Of a DNA stretch of 7,400 nucleotides, positions 1 through 6,336 are shown one piece after another. Under the pieces are notes generated by a model. That model ran no database searches. It had not been told where the DNA came from and saw only the letters and a program-made list of their open reading frames with translations. Made by a program: the position numbers and the translations under genes. Location of the stretch: assembly GCA_902803345.1 (NCBI GenBank), contig CADCPV010000087.1, forward strand, positions 1 through 7,400. The letters are read 5' to 3'. Numbering within the stretch: position 1 is the stretch's first letter; the number at the start of each line of letters is the position of its first letter. Origin of the DNA: an uncultured Eubacteriales bacterium. Its GTDB lineage: Bacteria > Bacillota_A > Clostridia > Lachnospirales > Lachnospiraceae.

Positions 1-329
1 CCCATCCGGTAATCCTCGCACATGCCAATATAGCTGTCTTTCGCAGCCTGCTTCTCATAGCTGAGCTGCGCATTGGAGGAAATGAAGGTTGAACTGATAA
101 AGGGAAAATAATACTCGGGGACGAGCACACCACGCTCGTCAATTTCCCCAACTACGGAAATGCCCGCGTGGCCGGCGATTTCACGCTCGGCCACCGCGAG
201 ATTCTGCTCTGCATTCACGGATACAACACTCAGCTGATCCGGCTTTTCCAGCACCCAATCGGTCAGTTCATTCAGTTGTTTTTTTGTGCGAAAGGATTTG
301 AAACCGATCGAACGCAGGAATTCATGCAT
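1..329 (-). CDS. DUF3881-like protein of unknown function (partial, C-terminus outside window)
   Basis: About 109 codons are visible, reading from the ATG at 327-329 down to the window edge without a stop; the rest of the protein lies beyond position 1. The N-terminus reads MHEFLRSIGFKSFRTKKQLN, which I recognise as the start of the DUF3881 family found mainly in Lachnospiraceae, often next to serS. The family has no known function. A later stretch, GEIDERGVLVPEYYFPF, suggests beta-rich globular structure; there is no signal peptide or membrane segment in the visible part, so it is probably cytoplasmic. The start is supported by a GAGGAAA ribosome binding site at 337-343, seven bases upstream of the ATG. 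The gene begins 35 bases after the serS stop with no promoter or terminator visible between them, so it is probably co-transcribed with serS. The family name is from memory; the coding call itself is firm. Confidence 0.72.
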   Translation of the reverse strand, partial: MHEFLRSIGFKSFRTKKQLNELTDWVLEKPDQLSVVSVNAEQNLAVAEREIAGHAGISVVGEIDERGVLVPEYYFPFISSTFISSNAQLSYEKQAAKDSYIGMCEDYRM

Positions 330-364
330 GGTAATATTTCCTCAATAATTTACGGAAAACTTTC

Positions 365-1654
365 TCAGTGCTTCGGAACCAGCTCGGTCATTCCGCCCAT
401 GTAAGGACGAAGCACTTCTGGGATTGCAACAGTTCCGTCCGCGCGAAGATTGTTCTCCAGGAATGCAATCAGCATACGCGGCGGTGCGACAACGGTGTTG
501 TTCAAGGTATGTGCAAGGTACTTCTTTCCGCCTTCGCCGTTTACACGGATCCGGAGGCGTCTCGCCTGCGCATCGCCAAGGTTCGAACAGCTTCCAACCT
601 CGAAATACTTCTTCTGACGCGGCGACCAGGCTTCGACATCAACCGACTTGACCTTGAGGTCCGCAAGGTCGCCGGAGCAGCACTCAAGCGTCCGGACCGG
701 AATATCCATACTACGGAAAAGGTCAACCGTATTCTGCCAGAGCTTGTCGTACCACATCGGGCTGTCTTCCGGCCGGCAGATGACGATCATCTCCTGCTTT
801 TCAAACTGATGAATCCGGTAAACGCCGCGTTCCTCGATGCCGTGCGCGCCTTTCTCTTTGCGGAAGCAAGGAGAATAAGATGTCAGCGTATAGGGAAGCT
901 TCTCTTCCGGAATCTGCTGGTCGATGAATTTGCCGATCATCGAATGCTCCGAAGTCCCAATCAGATACAGGTCTTCACCTTCGATCTTGTACATCATCGC
1001 ATCCATTTCTGCAAAGCTCATGACGCCGGTCACAACATTCGAACGGATCATGAAAGGCGGTACACAGTAGGTGAAGCCCCGGTCGATCATGAAATCTCTC
1101 GCATAGGCGATGACGGCCGAATGCAGCCGCGCGATATCGCCCATCAGATAATAGAAACCGTTTCCGGCAACACGGCCTGCAGCATCTAAATCGATACCGT
1201 CAAAGCGCGCCATAATGTCAGTATGGTACGGAATCTCAAAGTCCGGTACCAGCGGCTCACCGAAGCGCTCTACTTCGACGTTGCAGCTGTCATCCGGGCC
1301 GATCGGAACCGAAGGATCGATGATCTGCGGGATCACCATCATCTTCTGCAGAAGATCCGCTTCCACCTGCTTCTCTTCCGCCGAAAGCTCGTCAATCCGA
1401 GCGCCTTCCTGCGCAATCTCCTTCTTGACGGCCTCTGCTTCTTCGCGCTTTCCCTGTGCCATCAAAGCGCCGATCTGTTTGCTCGCCTTGTTTCTGTTCG
1501 CACGAAGTGATTCCACTTCGATTTTGATCTCGCGGTTTCTCTTGTCCAGCGCGAGCACTTCATCGACAAGCGGCAGCTTTGCTTCCTGGAATTTCTTTCT
1601 GATATTCTCACGGACCAGGTCCGGATTCTCTCTGACAAATCTGATGTCCAGCAT
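365..1654 (-). CDS. serS: Seryl-tRNA synthetase (SerRS, class II)
   Basis: Cytoplasmic enzyme that joins serine to tRNA-Ser using ATP; it also makes the Ser-tRNA precursor for selenocysteine where that system exists. The 429 residues match the usual length. Residues 1-105 form the charged N-terminal coiled-coil arm that grips the long variable arm of tRNA-Ser. The catalytic domain follows. The serine-pocket segment reads LIGTSEHSM at 231-239, motif 2 runs from FRKEKG (264-269) to HQFEKQEM (282-289), CSGDLADLK is at 326-334, EVGSCSN at 352-358, and motif 3 is APPRMLIAFLENN at 390-402, followed by IPEVLRPYMGG. The pocket motif is TSE instead of the common TAE, and motif 3 has PPR where many enzymes have VGR; both fit a clostridial SerRS subgroup. 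The start has a strong AAAGGGGA-type ribosome binding site at 1661-1668 and the MLDIRFVREN opening is typical. Transcription probably starts at the promoter at 1703-1731. Confidence 0.97.
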   Translation of the reverse strand: MLDIRFVRENPDLVRENIRKKFQEAKLPLVDEVLALDKRNREIKIEVESLRANRNKASKQIGALMAQGKREEAEAVKKEIAQEGARIDELSAEEKQVEADLLQKMMVIPQIIDPSVPIGPDDSCNVEVERFGEPLVPDFEIPYHTDIMARFDGIDLDAAGRVAGNGFYYLMGDIARLHSAVIAYARDFMIDRGFTYCVPPFMIRSNVVTGVMSFAEMDAMMYKIEGEDLYLIGTSEHSMIGKFIDQQIPEEKLPYTLTSYSPCFRKEKGAHGIEERGVYRIHQFEKQEMIVICRPEDSPMWYDKLWQNTVDLFRSMDIPVRTLECCSGDLADLKVKSVDVEAWSPRQKKYFEVGSCSNLGDAQARRLRIRVNGEGGKKYLAHTLNNTVVAPPRMLIAFLENNLRADGTVAIPEVLRPYMGGMTELVPKH

Positions 1655-1702
1655 TTCATTTCCCCTTTTAATCTGATAGTCACCGAAATAACGGATCAGT
1701 AT

Positions 1703-1731
1703 ATTCTATCAAAGCTTTTTTAAAACGTCAA
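1703..1731 (-). promoter_or_regulatory. sigma-A promoter of serS with extended -10
   Basis: On the minus strand, TTGACG (1726-1731) is followed by exactly 17 bases and then TAGAAT (1703-1708). The three bases just before the -10 hexamer are TGA, giving the extended -10 form TGnTAGAAT. The spacer is AT-rich. The predicted transcript would start near 1696 and leave about 40 bases of leader before the serS ATG, too short to hold a T-box. This is a pattern match to the housekeeping consensus; the start site has not been measured. Confidence 0.82.
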
Positions 1732-1748
1732 GAGCAAGTCAGAAGAGA

Positions 1749-1785
1749 GCTGACCCATCCGGTACCTGTCCCTGAATGGGTCAGT
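1749..1785. repeat. REP-like inverted repeat with GGTACC core
   Basis: CTGACCCAT (1750-1758) and ATGGGTCAG (1776-1784) are perfect 9-bp inverted arms, extended by one G-T pair, around a 17-base loop. The loop and right arm contain GGTACCTGTCCC followed by TGAATGGGTCA. This has the look of one half of a larger palindrome centred on GGTACC, from whose left half about seven bases have been lost. GGTACCTGTCCC-type palindromes are known from REP elements associated with tyrosine transposases; the resemblance is from memory. It lies just upstream of the serS -35 box. No transposase is in the window. Confidence 0.5.
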
Positions 1786-1797
1786 GTAACCAAGGAC

Positions 1798-1823
1798 AAG
1801 CCCCCTGATTTCTCAGGGGGCTT
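1798..1823 (-). terminator. Hairpin, probable terminator of the kinase-like gene transcript
   Basis: A perfect 11-bp stem, AAGCCCCCTGA (1798-1808) with TCAGGGGGCTT (1813-1823), closes a 4-base loop. Read on the minus strand the loop is GAAA, a GNRA tetraloop, which favours that strand as the functional RNA; on the plus strand it is TTTC. It starts about 177 bases past the kinase-like stop codon, the only gene transcribed towards it. The T-tract is poor on either side (CTTGTCC on minus, CTTTCG on plus), so termination may be incomplete or the structure may instead protect a 3' end. Confidence 0.6.
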
Positions 1824-1999
1824 TCGATACGTCGGTGATAACATATCTTCTATATCATTTAAAAGGGGGATCGGGGAGGTACCCGACAATTATGAGAAGT
1901 GTAAGAAGCTGTTCTCTTACGATACATATGATACTATGGAAATTTGAAGAAATTGCGTTCACTTTGTATCGATTTCAAAGATAAATTGTAAACAAAATG

Positions 2000-4258
2000 T
2001 TAATTCAGCCCAATCTGGACCTCAGGATCCGGATTTTTCTTCTCTTTTCCCTGCAGGCGCGTGTAATCTTCCAGCGCGTGGCGGTCGTTATTTTCGAGCG
2101 TTTTCCGTTCGGATTCGGAAAGTTTCTGTCCTTCCTTCGCGAATTTCGAGATTTCCTGGACGCCTTCAATCCGCAGTTTGATATAGGTATCGCTGTCGAT
2201 TGTTTTCCCGTTGTCCCGAAGCTCCTTCAGCTTGCCCGCGGCGTAAACATCCGCAGCCTGCTCCATCTTCTTCAGGCTCTTCTGCATCTTCCGAAGATCC
2301 TGCGGGGTTACGTACTGTCCGAAAACAGTCTCCGGAGACTTGTCGCCGTTTTGCACTTTCTTTCTCGACTCCGCCATCCTGTCGCGGATCTTCTGCGTCA
2401 GCTCATAATATTCCTGAACCGCTTCTTCCACCCGCTGGTAATTCGGCGAAGACTTTCCGCGGAAAAAGCTTGTGCGGTCCGAAAGCATCTTCTTCATGTT
2501 ATTCGCATGCAGGATCTGCCCGGTAATTCCGGCATCGGTTGCGCGGTCGGTGCTTCCGAGCAGCTTCGCTTTTTTCTTTTCGTCATTTTCGACTTTGGCG
2601 TAACGGCGGACGATATCGAATCCCCTCTTGACTTCACAGAACAGGTTCTGAGTCCTGGAGCTCGTCAGTTTGTCCAGATTCGTCTCGGCCTTCTTCCTGC
2701 TCCGCTCCTCGGCGAGGCGCCGGAATCCTTCCGTATCCAGTTCCCGGATCGAGGGGTATTTGATCGTATCCTCATCCGGATTCAGGTCCTGCCGGCTTCT
2801 TTTAATGACATGCTGCATGATGTAGAGGCGGTCACAGGCTGCCTTGATGGATTCCTCGTCAATTGTACCGCGCAGGCTGAACGCGAGCTCTTCCGGAGAA
2901 AGATCCAGAATCCGCTGGGCGGTCTTCTTGCTGATTGCGCCCATCGTGACAGGAACCTGCTGACAGCGGATCCGATCGTTCGCTTTCTGTGGAGCAAAGG
3001 TTCCGAAGGAACTGTCATTGTCGATTCCCTGAACACCGATCAGCTTGCCGTCATCGTCAAACTGATAGAACAGGTTTCCGGCGTGGCGGTCGATATTTCC
3101 GCAGATATAATCAAGAGCCTGCAGATCCGCAATTGCTTCCAGTCCGCGGCCGTCCGTATTCTTCAGGGAATTGGAATTGACCAGGATGCCCTTCCGTCCG
3201 GCAGAATTGGGGTCCTCACCTTTCGCCTTCGCCATGAAGGTTCCTTCGATTTCCCTGCCGTCCTTTGTCCGGATCTTCATCGGCTTTGAATAGCAGACGA
3301 CGTTCTGAACACCGATCAGTTCCGCGACAATGCTCATTCCCGCGTTTTTCTTGTCAATCCGGGTCTTGTCCGTCATGCCGACCTCGCGGCCTTTGATCTG
3401 AACGTCGAAGAAAATCTTCTCCAGTCCGGATGTCATGCCCTTCAGCGCGTTTTTGCCGCAGAGATTCTTTACTTCCTCCGGTGTTTTGCCGCTGACTTTT
3501 GCGATTTCCGAAACGATTTTGTCCTGAGAGAGGGCCATGCCTTTATTCGGATCCTTGCGGGAATTCATCAGGAAGCCGACCACCATCTCCGGATTCGTCT
3601 TGACAGACTTATTCTTATCAGGATGCTGCGTATAGTATTCCTTATAGGCATTCATGAAGTTCGAAAGAAGCGCCCTTCCGTCCGGCGTCGCGGCCTTTTC
3701 CGCCGCCGAATCCGCAACCTTGTTGAATGTCCCGAGCGGATCATAGACTTCCGCTTTCGTAAAGAAACCCTCCATCGGATTTCCGTCCGGACCGACAATC
3801 GTCATCGGCATGCGCTGTGACTGCGCGCCGCCGACACTTTTGATTTTGACATCCGAGATATCAATGGTCTGCACGCGGGCCTCATCCAGAATCGTGGGAA
3901 GAGATTTCTGATTCTCTGGATCTCTGGGATTGTATCTTCGGAAAGCCGCCGTATCGGCAGCAAGAATCTCCGCAAGCTTCTCCGCCTTTTCGCGGTTTGC
4001 CCGCTCCAGAGGATCCGTGGTATTTTTAGTTCCCTGGAGATATTTTTCCAGCGCCCTGCCGGCTGTGCGGTATTTGCCCGCCAGTGAATCCATGCGTTCC
4101 GGCGTTATCAGCTTCCAGCCGTTTTCGTCGGGCTCCATCAGTCCTTCCATTTCCTGGTTCAGCTGCTGCATCGCCGTAAGAAACGGTGCGTACTCCTGCG
4201 AGTTGGACTGATACTGCTGCATTTCATTCAGCAAAACCTGATAATCTTCTCTTGGCAT
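2000..4258 (-). CDS. Putative atypical kinase (HipA/Fam20C/PI3-4K-like fold) with long helical flanks
   Basis: I do not recognise a named family for this 752-residue protein, but its centre reads like an atypical kinase. Residues 138-170 could form the N-lobe: a glycine-containing turn (SVGGAQSQ, 141-148), a strand, then GFFTKAE with candidate ATP-binding Lys168. A helical insert covers about 175-300. An AGMSIVAELIGVQ helix (306-318) would be helix C, followed by strands ending in GTFMAKAKGED (339-349). The catalytic loop is LDYICGNIDRHAGN (382-395) with Asp390 and Asn395, and the metal-binding equivalent of DFG is GIDNDSSFG (411-419) with Asp413 or Asp415. This order is typical of HipA, Fam20C, PI3/PI4 kinases and actin-fragmin kinase. 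Residues 1-110 and 505-752 are helical, rich in Lys, Glu, Arg and Gln, with coiled-coil character. No signal peptide or membrane segment is visible, so it is presumably cytoplasmic unless exported by a non-classical route. The start has an AGGAGGT ribosome binding site eight bases upstream. Substrate (protein, lipid or small molecule) is unknown. Confidence 0.72.
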   Translation of the reverse strand: MPREDYQVLLNEMQQYQSNSQEYAPFLTAMQQLNQEMEGLMEPDENGWKLITPERMDSLAGKYRTAGRALEKYLQGTKNTTDPLERANREKAEKLAEILAADTAAFRRYNPRDPENQKSLPTILDEARVQTIDISDVKIKSVGGAQSQRMPMTIVGPDGNPMEGFFTKAEVYDPLGTFNKVADSAAEKAATPDGRALLSNFMNAYKEYYTQHPDKNKSVKTNPEMVVGFLMNSRKDPNKGMALSQDKIVSEIAKVSGKTPEEVKNLCGKNALKGMTSGLEKIFFDVQIKGREVGMTDKTRIDKKNAGMSIVAELIGVQNVVCYSKPMKIRTKDGREIEGTFMAKAKGEDPNSAGRKGILVNSNSLKNTDGRGLEAIADLQALDYICGNIDRHAGNLFYQFDDDGKLIGVQGIDNDSSFGTFAPQKANDRIRCQQVPVTMGAISKKTAQRILDLSPEELAFSLRGTIDEESIKAACDRLYIMQHVIKRSRQDLNPDEDTIKYPSIRELDTEGFRRLAEERSRKKAETNLDKLTSSRTQNLFCEVKRGFDIVRRYAKVENDEKKKAKLLGSTDRATDAGITGQILHANNMKKMLSDRTSFFRGKSSPNYQRVEEAVQEYYELTQKIRDRMAESRKKVQNGDKSPETVFGQYVTPQDLRKMQKSLKKMEQAADVYAAGKLKELRDNGKTIDSDTYIKLRIEGVQEISKFAKEGQKLSESERKTLENNDRHALEDYTRLQGKEKKNPDPEVQIGLN

Positions 4259-4266
4259 AATACTTA

Positions 4267-4273
4267 ACCTCCT
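4267..4273 (-). promoter_or_regulatory. Strong ribosome binding site of the kinase-like gene
   Basis: AGGAGGT on the minus strand, eight bases before the ATG at 4256-4258. It fixes the start codon of the 752-residue protein and suggests efficient translation. Confidence 0.85.
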
Positions 4274-4308
4274 GACAGAATCTTTGAATGAATCTGTTTT
4301 CTATGCAT

Positions 4309-4339
4309 ATCATAATTCCTGCTGTCCAACAAATGTCCA
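4309..4339 (-). promoter_or_regulatory. Candidate weak promoter of the kinase-like gene
   Basis: TGGACA (4334-4339) and TATGAT (4309-4314), each one mismatch from consensus, are separated by 19 bases, longer than the best spacing of 17. The elements overlap the inverted repeat at 4314-4348, so that repeat could act as an operator. No better pair is seen between ligA and this gene; read-through from ligA is the alternative. Confidence 0.3.
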
Positions 4340-4348
4340 GCAGGAATT
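4314..4348. repeat. Perfect 11-bp inverted repeat between ligA and the kinase-like gene
   Basis: AATTCCTGCTG (4314-4324) and CAGCAGGAATT (4338-4348) flank a 13-base loop. On the plus strand it is followed by TTAAG and a run of seven T (4353-4359), the layout of an intrinsic terminator; on the minus strand, where the flanking genes lie, the 3' side is AATTATGATATG, with no T-run. It could end ligA transcription inefficiently, stop antisense transcription into ligA, or serve as a protein-binding site. Confidence 0.6.
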
Positions 4349-4373
4349 TAAGTTTTTTTCAAAAATCAGTTTT

Positions 4374-6323
4374 TTATTGACAAAGTTTCAAGAAATCATC
4401 TTCACTGATGATTTTCACGCCAAGTTCCTTCGCCTTTTTGTTCTTTCCGGATGTGGAGCTGACGTCGTTGTTGATGAGGTACGATGTATTTTTGCTGACC
4501 GAGCCGGCTGCTTTCCCGCCGCGCTCCTCGATAAAAGCCCGGAGTTCGTCGCGGTTCCGGAATTCGTGTACTGCGCCGGTAATGACGAACGTAAGTCCCG
4601 AAAGCGGCTGTTCGGAAGGCCCTTCCACAGCCTTTTCGATCGTGAGCTCCGACAGCAGATCGTCGAGCGCGGCCGCTTTTTCGGGGTCCGCAAAATAGGC
4701 CGCAATATCCGCCGCTGTGACAGAACCGATGCCGTCAATCGCAGTCAGTGCCTCTTCGTCCGCCGCCCGGAGCGCGTCAAGATCTCCGTGGAAATAATCC
4801 GACAGAAGCTTTCCGCCCGCGACGCCGATCCCGGGGATTCCGAGTCCGTAGAGAAGCCGCGGGAGCGTCGTCTCGCGCGCTGCGTTGACAGACGCGATAA
4901 TGTTCTCGTAGGACTTTTCGCCAAAGCCCTCCATCGAGACGATTTCGTCCTTAAACCGCGGGAGACGGAAGATGTCCGCAAAGCTTTTTACAAAGCCGCG
5001 GTCCACAAACTTTTCAATCGTCGCCTCTGAAAGGCCGTCTATTTTCAGGGCATTCCGGCTCATCAGAAGGTCAAAAGCCTTGATCTGCTTGGCCGGACAC
5101 GCCGGGTTTGTGCAGTACAGCGTACGAACTCCGAAATCGTCCCTTATTTCGGTTTTGCCGCCGCAGACGGGACAAATATCGGGTATTTCGAAAAGCCCGG
5201 ATTTGGTGCGGTTTTCGGCAATCTGGGGGATGATCATGTTGGCCTTGTAGACCATGATCCGGTCCCCGATGCCAAGCTGCATTTCCTGCATGACCGAAAC
5301 ATTATGCACGGAAGCGCGGCTCACCGTCGTTCCCTCCAGTTCCACCGGGTCGAAGATTGCGACAGGGTTGATGAGTCCTGTGCGGGAGGCGCTCCATTCG
5401 ATCTCCCGAAGCGTCGTCTCCGCCATCTCGTCCTGCCACTTAAATGCGATCGCATTCCGGGGGAATTTCGAGGTGCGGCCCAGAGACTCGCCGTACTGAA
5501 GATCGTCCATCATCAGCACCAGGCCGTCGGAAGGGATATCGTAGTGATCAATCTTTTCCTTGAAATGCGCGACCCCATCCGCCATCGTATCCGCCGTGAC
5601 AAAGATCCGTTCTACAGTTTCAAAGCCCTGCGAATCGAGGAAATCCATCTGCTTCATGAAGGAGTTTTCAAAATCCGTGTCTCCTGCCGTAAGAAGCGAA
5701 AAGGCCACTAAATTCACCGAACGCGAGGCTGTGACCGCGGGATCAAGCTGGCGCACGGAGCCGGAACAGAGGTTCCGCGGGTTTTTATATTTGGACTCTT
5801 CGGGAATCTCGGCGTTCAGCCGCTCAAAGTCCGAATAGCGGATGACCGCTTCGCCCCGAAGCACAAGGTGCCCGGTAAAGGGAATCCGCAGGGGCAGGTT
5901 CTGGAAAGTCCGGGCGTTTCCGGTAATCACTTCGCCGATCTCGCCGTTGCCGCGCGTGACAGCTTTCGTAAGTTCTCCGCCGTCGTAGGTCAGGACAATT
6001 GTCAGTCCGTCAAGCTTCCATGACAGCACGCCCTTCTGCGTTCCGAGGAAGGCGGAAAGAGCTTCCACTTCCTTCGTTTTATCCAGTGACAGCGCCGGGA
6101 ATTCGTGGCGTTCGCGCGGAAGTTCCGAAAGCACTTCATAGCCGACAAAGTGCGTCGGGCTTCCGGCAAGCACGGTTCCGGTCTCCTGTTCCAGCGTGAG
6201 AAGTTCGTCGTACAGGCGGTCGTAGCGCTCGTTCGGCATGATTTCGCGGCTCTCCTGGTAATAAGCCCGCGCAGCTTCCCGAAGCTCTTCCACCAATTCC
6301 TTCATGCGAGAAAGCTTATCCAT
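4374..6323 (-). CDS. ligA: NAD-dependent DNA ligase LigA
   Basis: Seals nicks in duplex DNA during replication and repair, using NAD as adenylate donor through a lysine-AMP intermediate. Domains in the 649 residues: domain Ia (about 1-65; YDRLYDELLTLE at 34-45, SPTHFVG at 55-61), adenylation domain with active-site WKLDG (Lys103), TRGNG (123-127), RGEAV (156-160), NPRN (181-184) and DGLVL (266-270), OB domain (about 310-380), a four-cysteine zinc finger (Cys384, Cys387, Cys404, Cys409), helix-hairpin-helix repeats (about 425-540; GLGIPGIGVAGGKLL and AIDGIGSVTA) and a C-terminal BRCT domain (about 573-649). Length is slightly below the usual 660-680. Several conserved motifs differ from the textbook enzyme: TRGNG for TRGDG, and NPRNLCSGSVRQLD for NPRNAAAGSLRQLD. 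This matches a divergent clostridial LigA group as I recall it. The gene starts six bases after the rluF stop, and its ribosome binding site overlaps that stop, so translation is probably coupled. Confidence 0.96.
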   Translation of the reverse strand: MDKLSRMKELVEELREAARAYYQESREIMPNERYDRLYDELLTLEQETGTVLAGSPTHFVGYEVLSELPRERHEFPALSLDKTKEVEALSAFLGTQKGVLSWKLDGLTIVLTYDGGELTKAVTRGNGEIGEVITGNARTFQNLPLRIPFTGHLVLRGEAVIRYSDFERLNAEIPEESKYKNPRNLCSGSVRQLDPAVTASRSVNLVAFSLLTAGDTDFENSFMKQMDFLDSQGFETVERIFVTADTMADGVAHFKEKIDHYDIPSDGLVLMMDDLQYGESLGRTSKFPRNAIAFKWQDEMAETTLREIEWSASRTGLINPVAIFDPVELEGTTVSRASVHNVSVMQEMQLGIGDRIMVYKANMIIPQIAENRTKSGLFEIPDICPVCGGKTEIRDDFGVRTLYCTNPACPAKQIKAFDLLMSRNALKIDGLSEATIEKFVDRGFVKSFADIFRLPRFKDEIVSMEGFGEKSYENIIASVNAARETTLPRLLYGLGIPGIGVAGGKLLSDYFHGDLDALRAADEEALTAIDGIGSVTAADIAAYFADPEKAAALDDLLSELTIEKAVEGPSEQPLSGLTFVITGAVHEFRNRDELRAFIEERGGKAAGSVSKNTSYLINNDVSSTSGKNKKAKELGVKIISEDDFLKLCQ

Positions 6324-6329
6324 CCCCGA

Positions 6330-6336
6330 TCACCTC
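6330..6336 (-). promoter_or_regulatory. ligA ribosome binding site overlapping the rluF stop codon
   Basis: GAGGTGA on the minus strand; its last three bases, TGA, are the rluF stop codon. The spacing to the ligA ATG is six bases. This arrangement favours translational coupling and fixes the ligA start at 6323 over the internal methionine at residue 7. Confidence 0.8.

Larger units (their letters stand above)
1655..1999. other. 345-base non-coding gap between serS and the kinase-like gene
   Basis: No convincing gene lies here. From right to left on the minus strand it holds an AT-rich 3' flank after the kinase-like gene (about 1890-1999) with only short, weak inverted repeats; a C/G-rich patch with a second GGTACC (1878-1883); the strong hairpin at 1798-1823; the inverted repeat at 1749-1785; the serS promoter at 1703-1731; and the short serS leader. 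The longest possible small frame, 30 codons on the plus strand at 1892-1984, has no recognisable similarity and is not called. Confidence 0.7.

Noticed and set aside
368..1189. Plus-strand open frame of 273 codons opposite serS
   Set aside because: Serine tRNA synthetase on the other strand is unmistakable; the antisense translation has no domain features.
1871..1890. GGGTACC-containing patch considered as a T-box core for serS
   Set aside because: On the minus strand it reads GTCGGGTACCTCCCC, which lacks the T-box consensus, and the serS promoter lies downstream of it, so it would not be in the serS leader.
1892..1984. Possible 30-codon small protein on the plus strand behind a GGGGAGG sequence
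   Set aside because: The spacing from GGGGAGG to ATG is about 12 bases, no promoter is evident, the product resembles nothing known, and it would run head-on into the kinase-like gene.
2078..2086. Second DRH triplet in the kinase-like protein (residues 725-727)
   Set aside because: It is followed by ALEDY without the Asn or downstream Asp block of a catalytic loop and sits in a charged helical region, so it is probably chance.
1997..3289. Long plus-strand open frame of 430 codons antisense to the kinase-like gene
   Set aside because: It has no recognisable motif and no ribosome binding site in good position, and it lies fully opposite a frame with kinase signatures and a strong AGGAGGT site. 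Its length comes from the codon bias of the sense gene.
2000..4258. HipA-type toxin of a HipBA toxin-antitoxin pair
   Set aside because: No small HTH antitoxin gene adjoins it, the protein is much longer than HipA (about 440 residues), and the flanking domains do not match.
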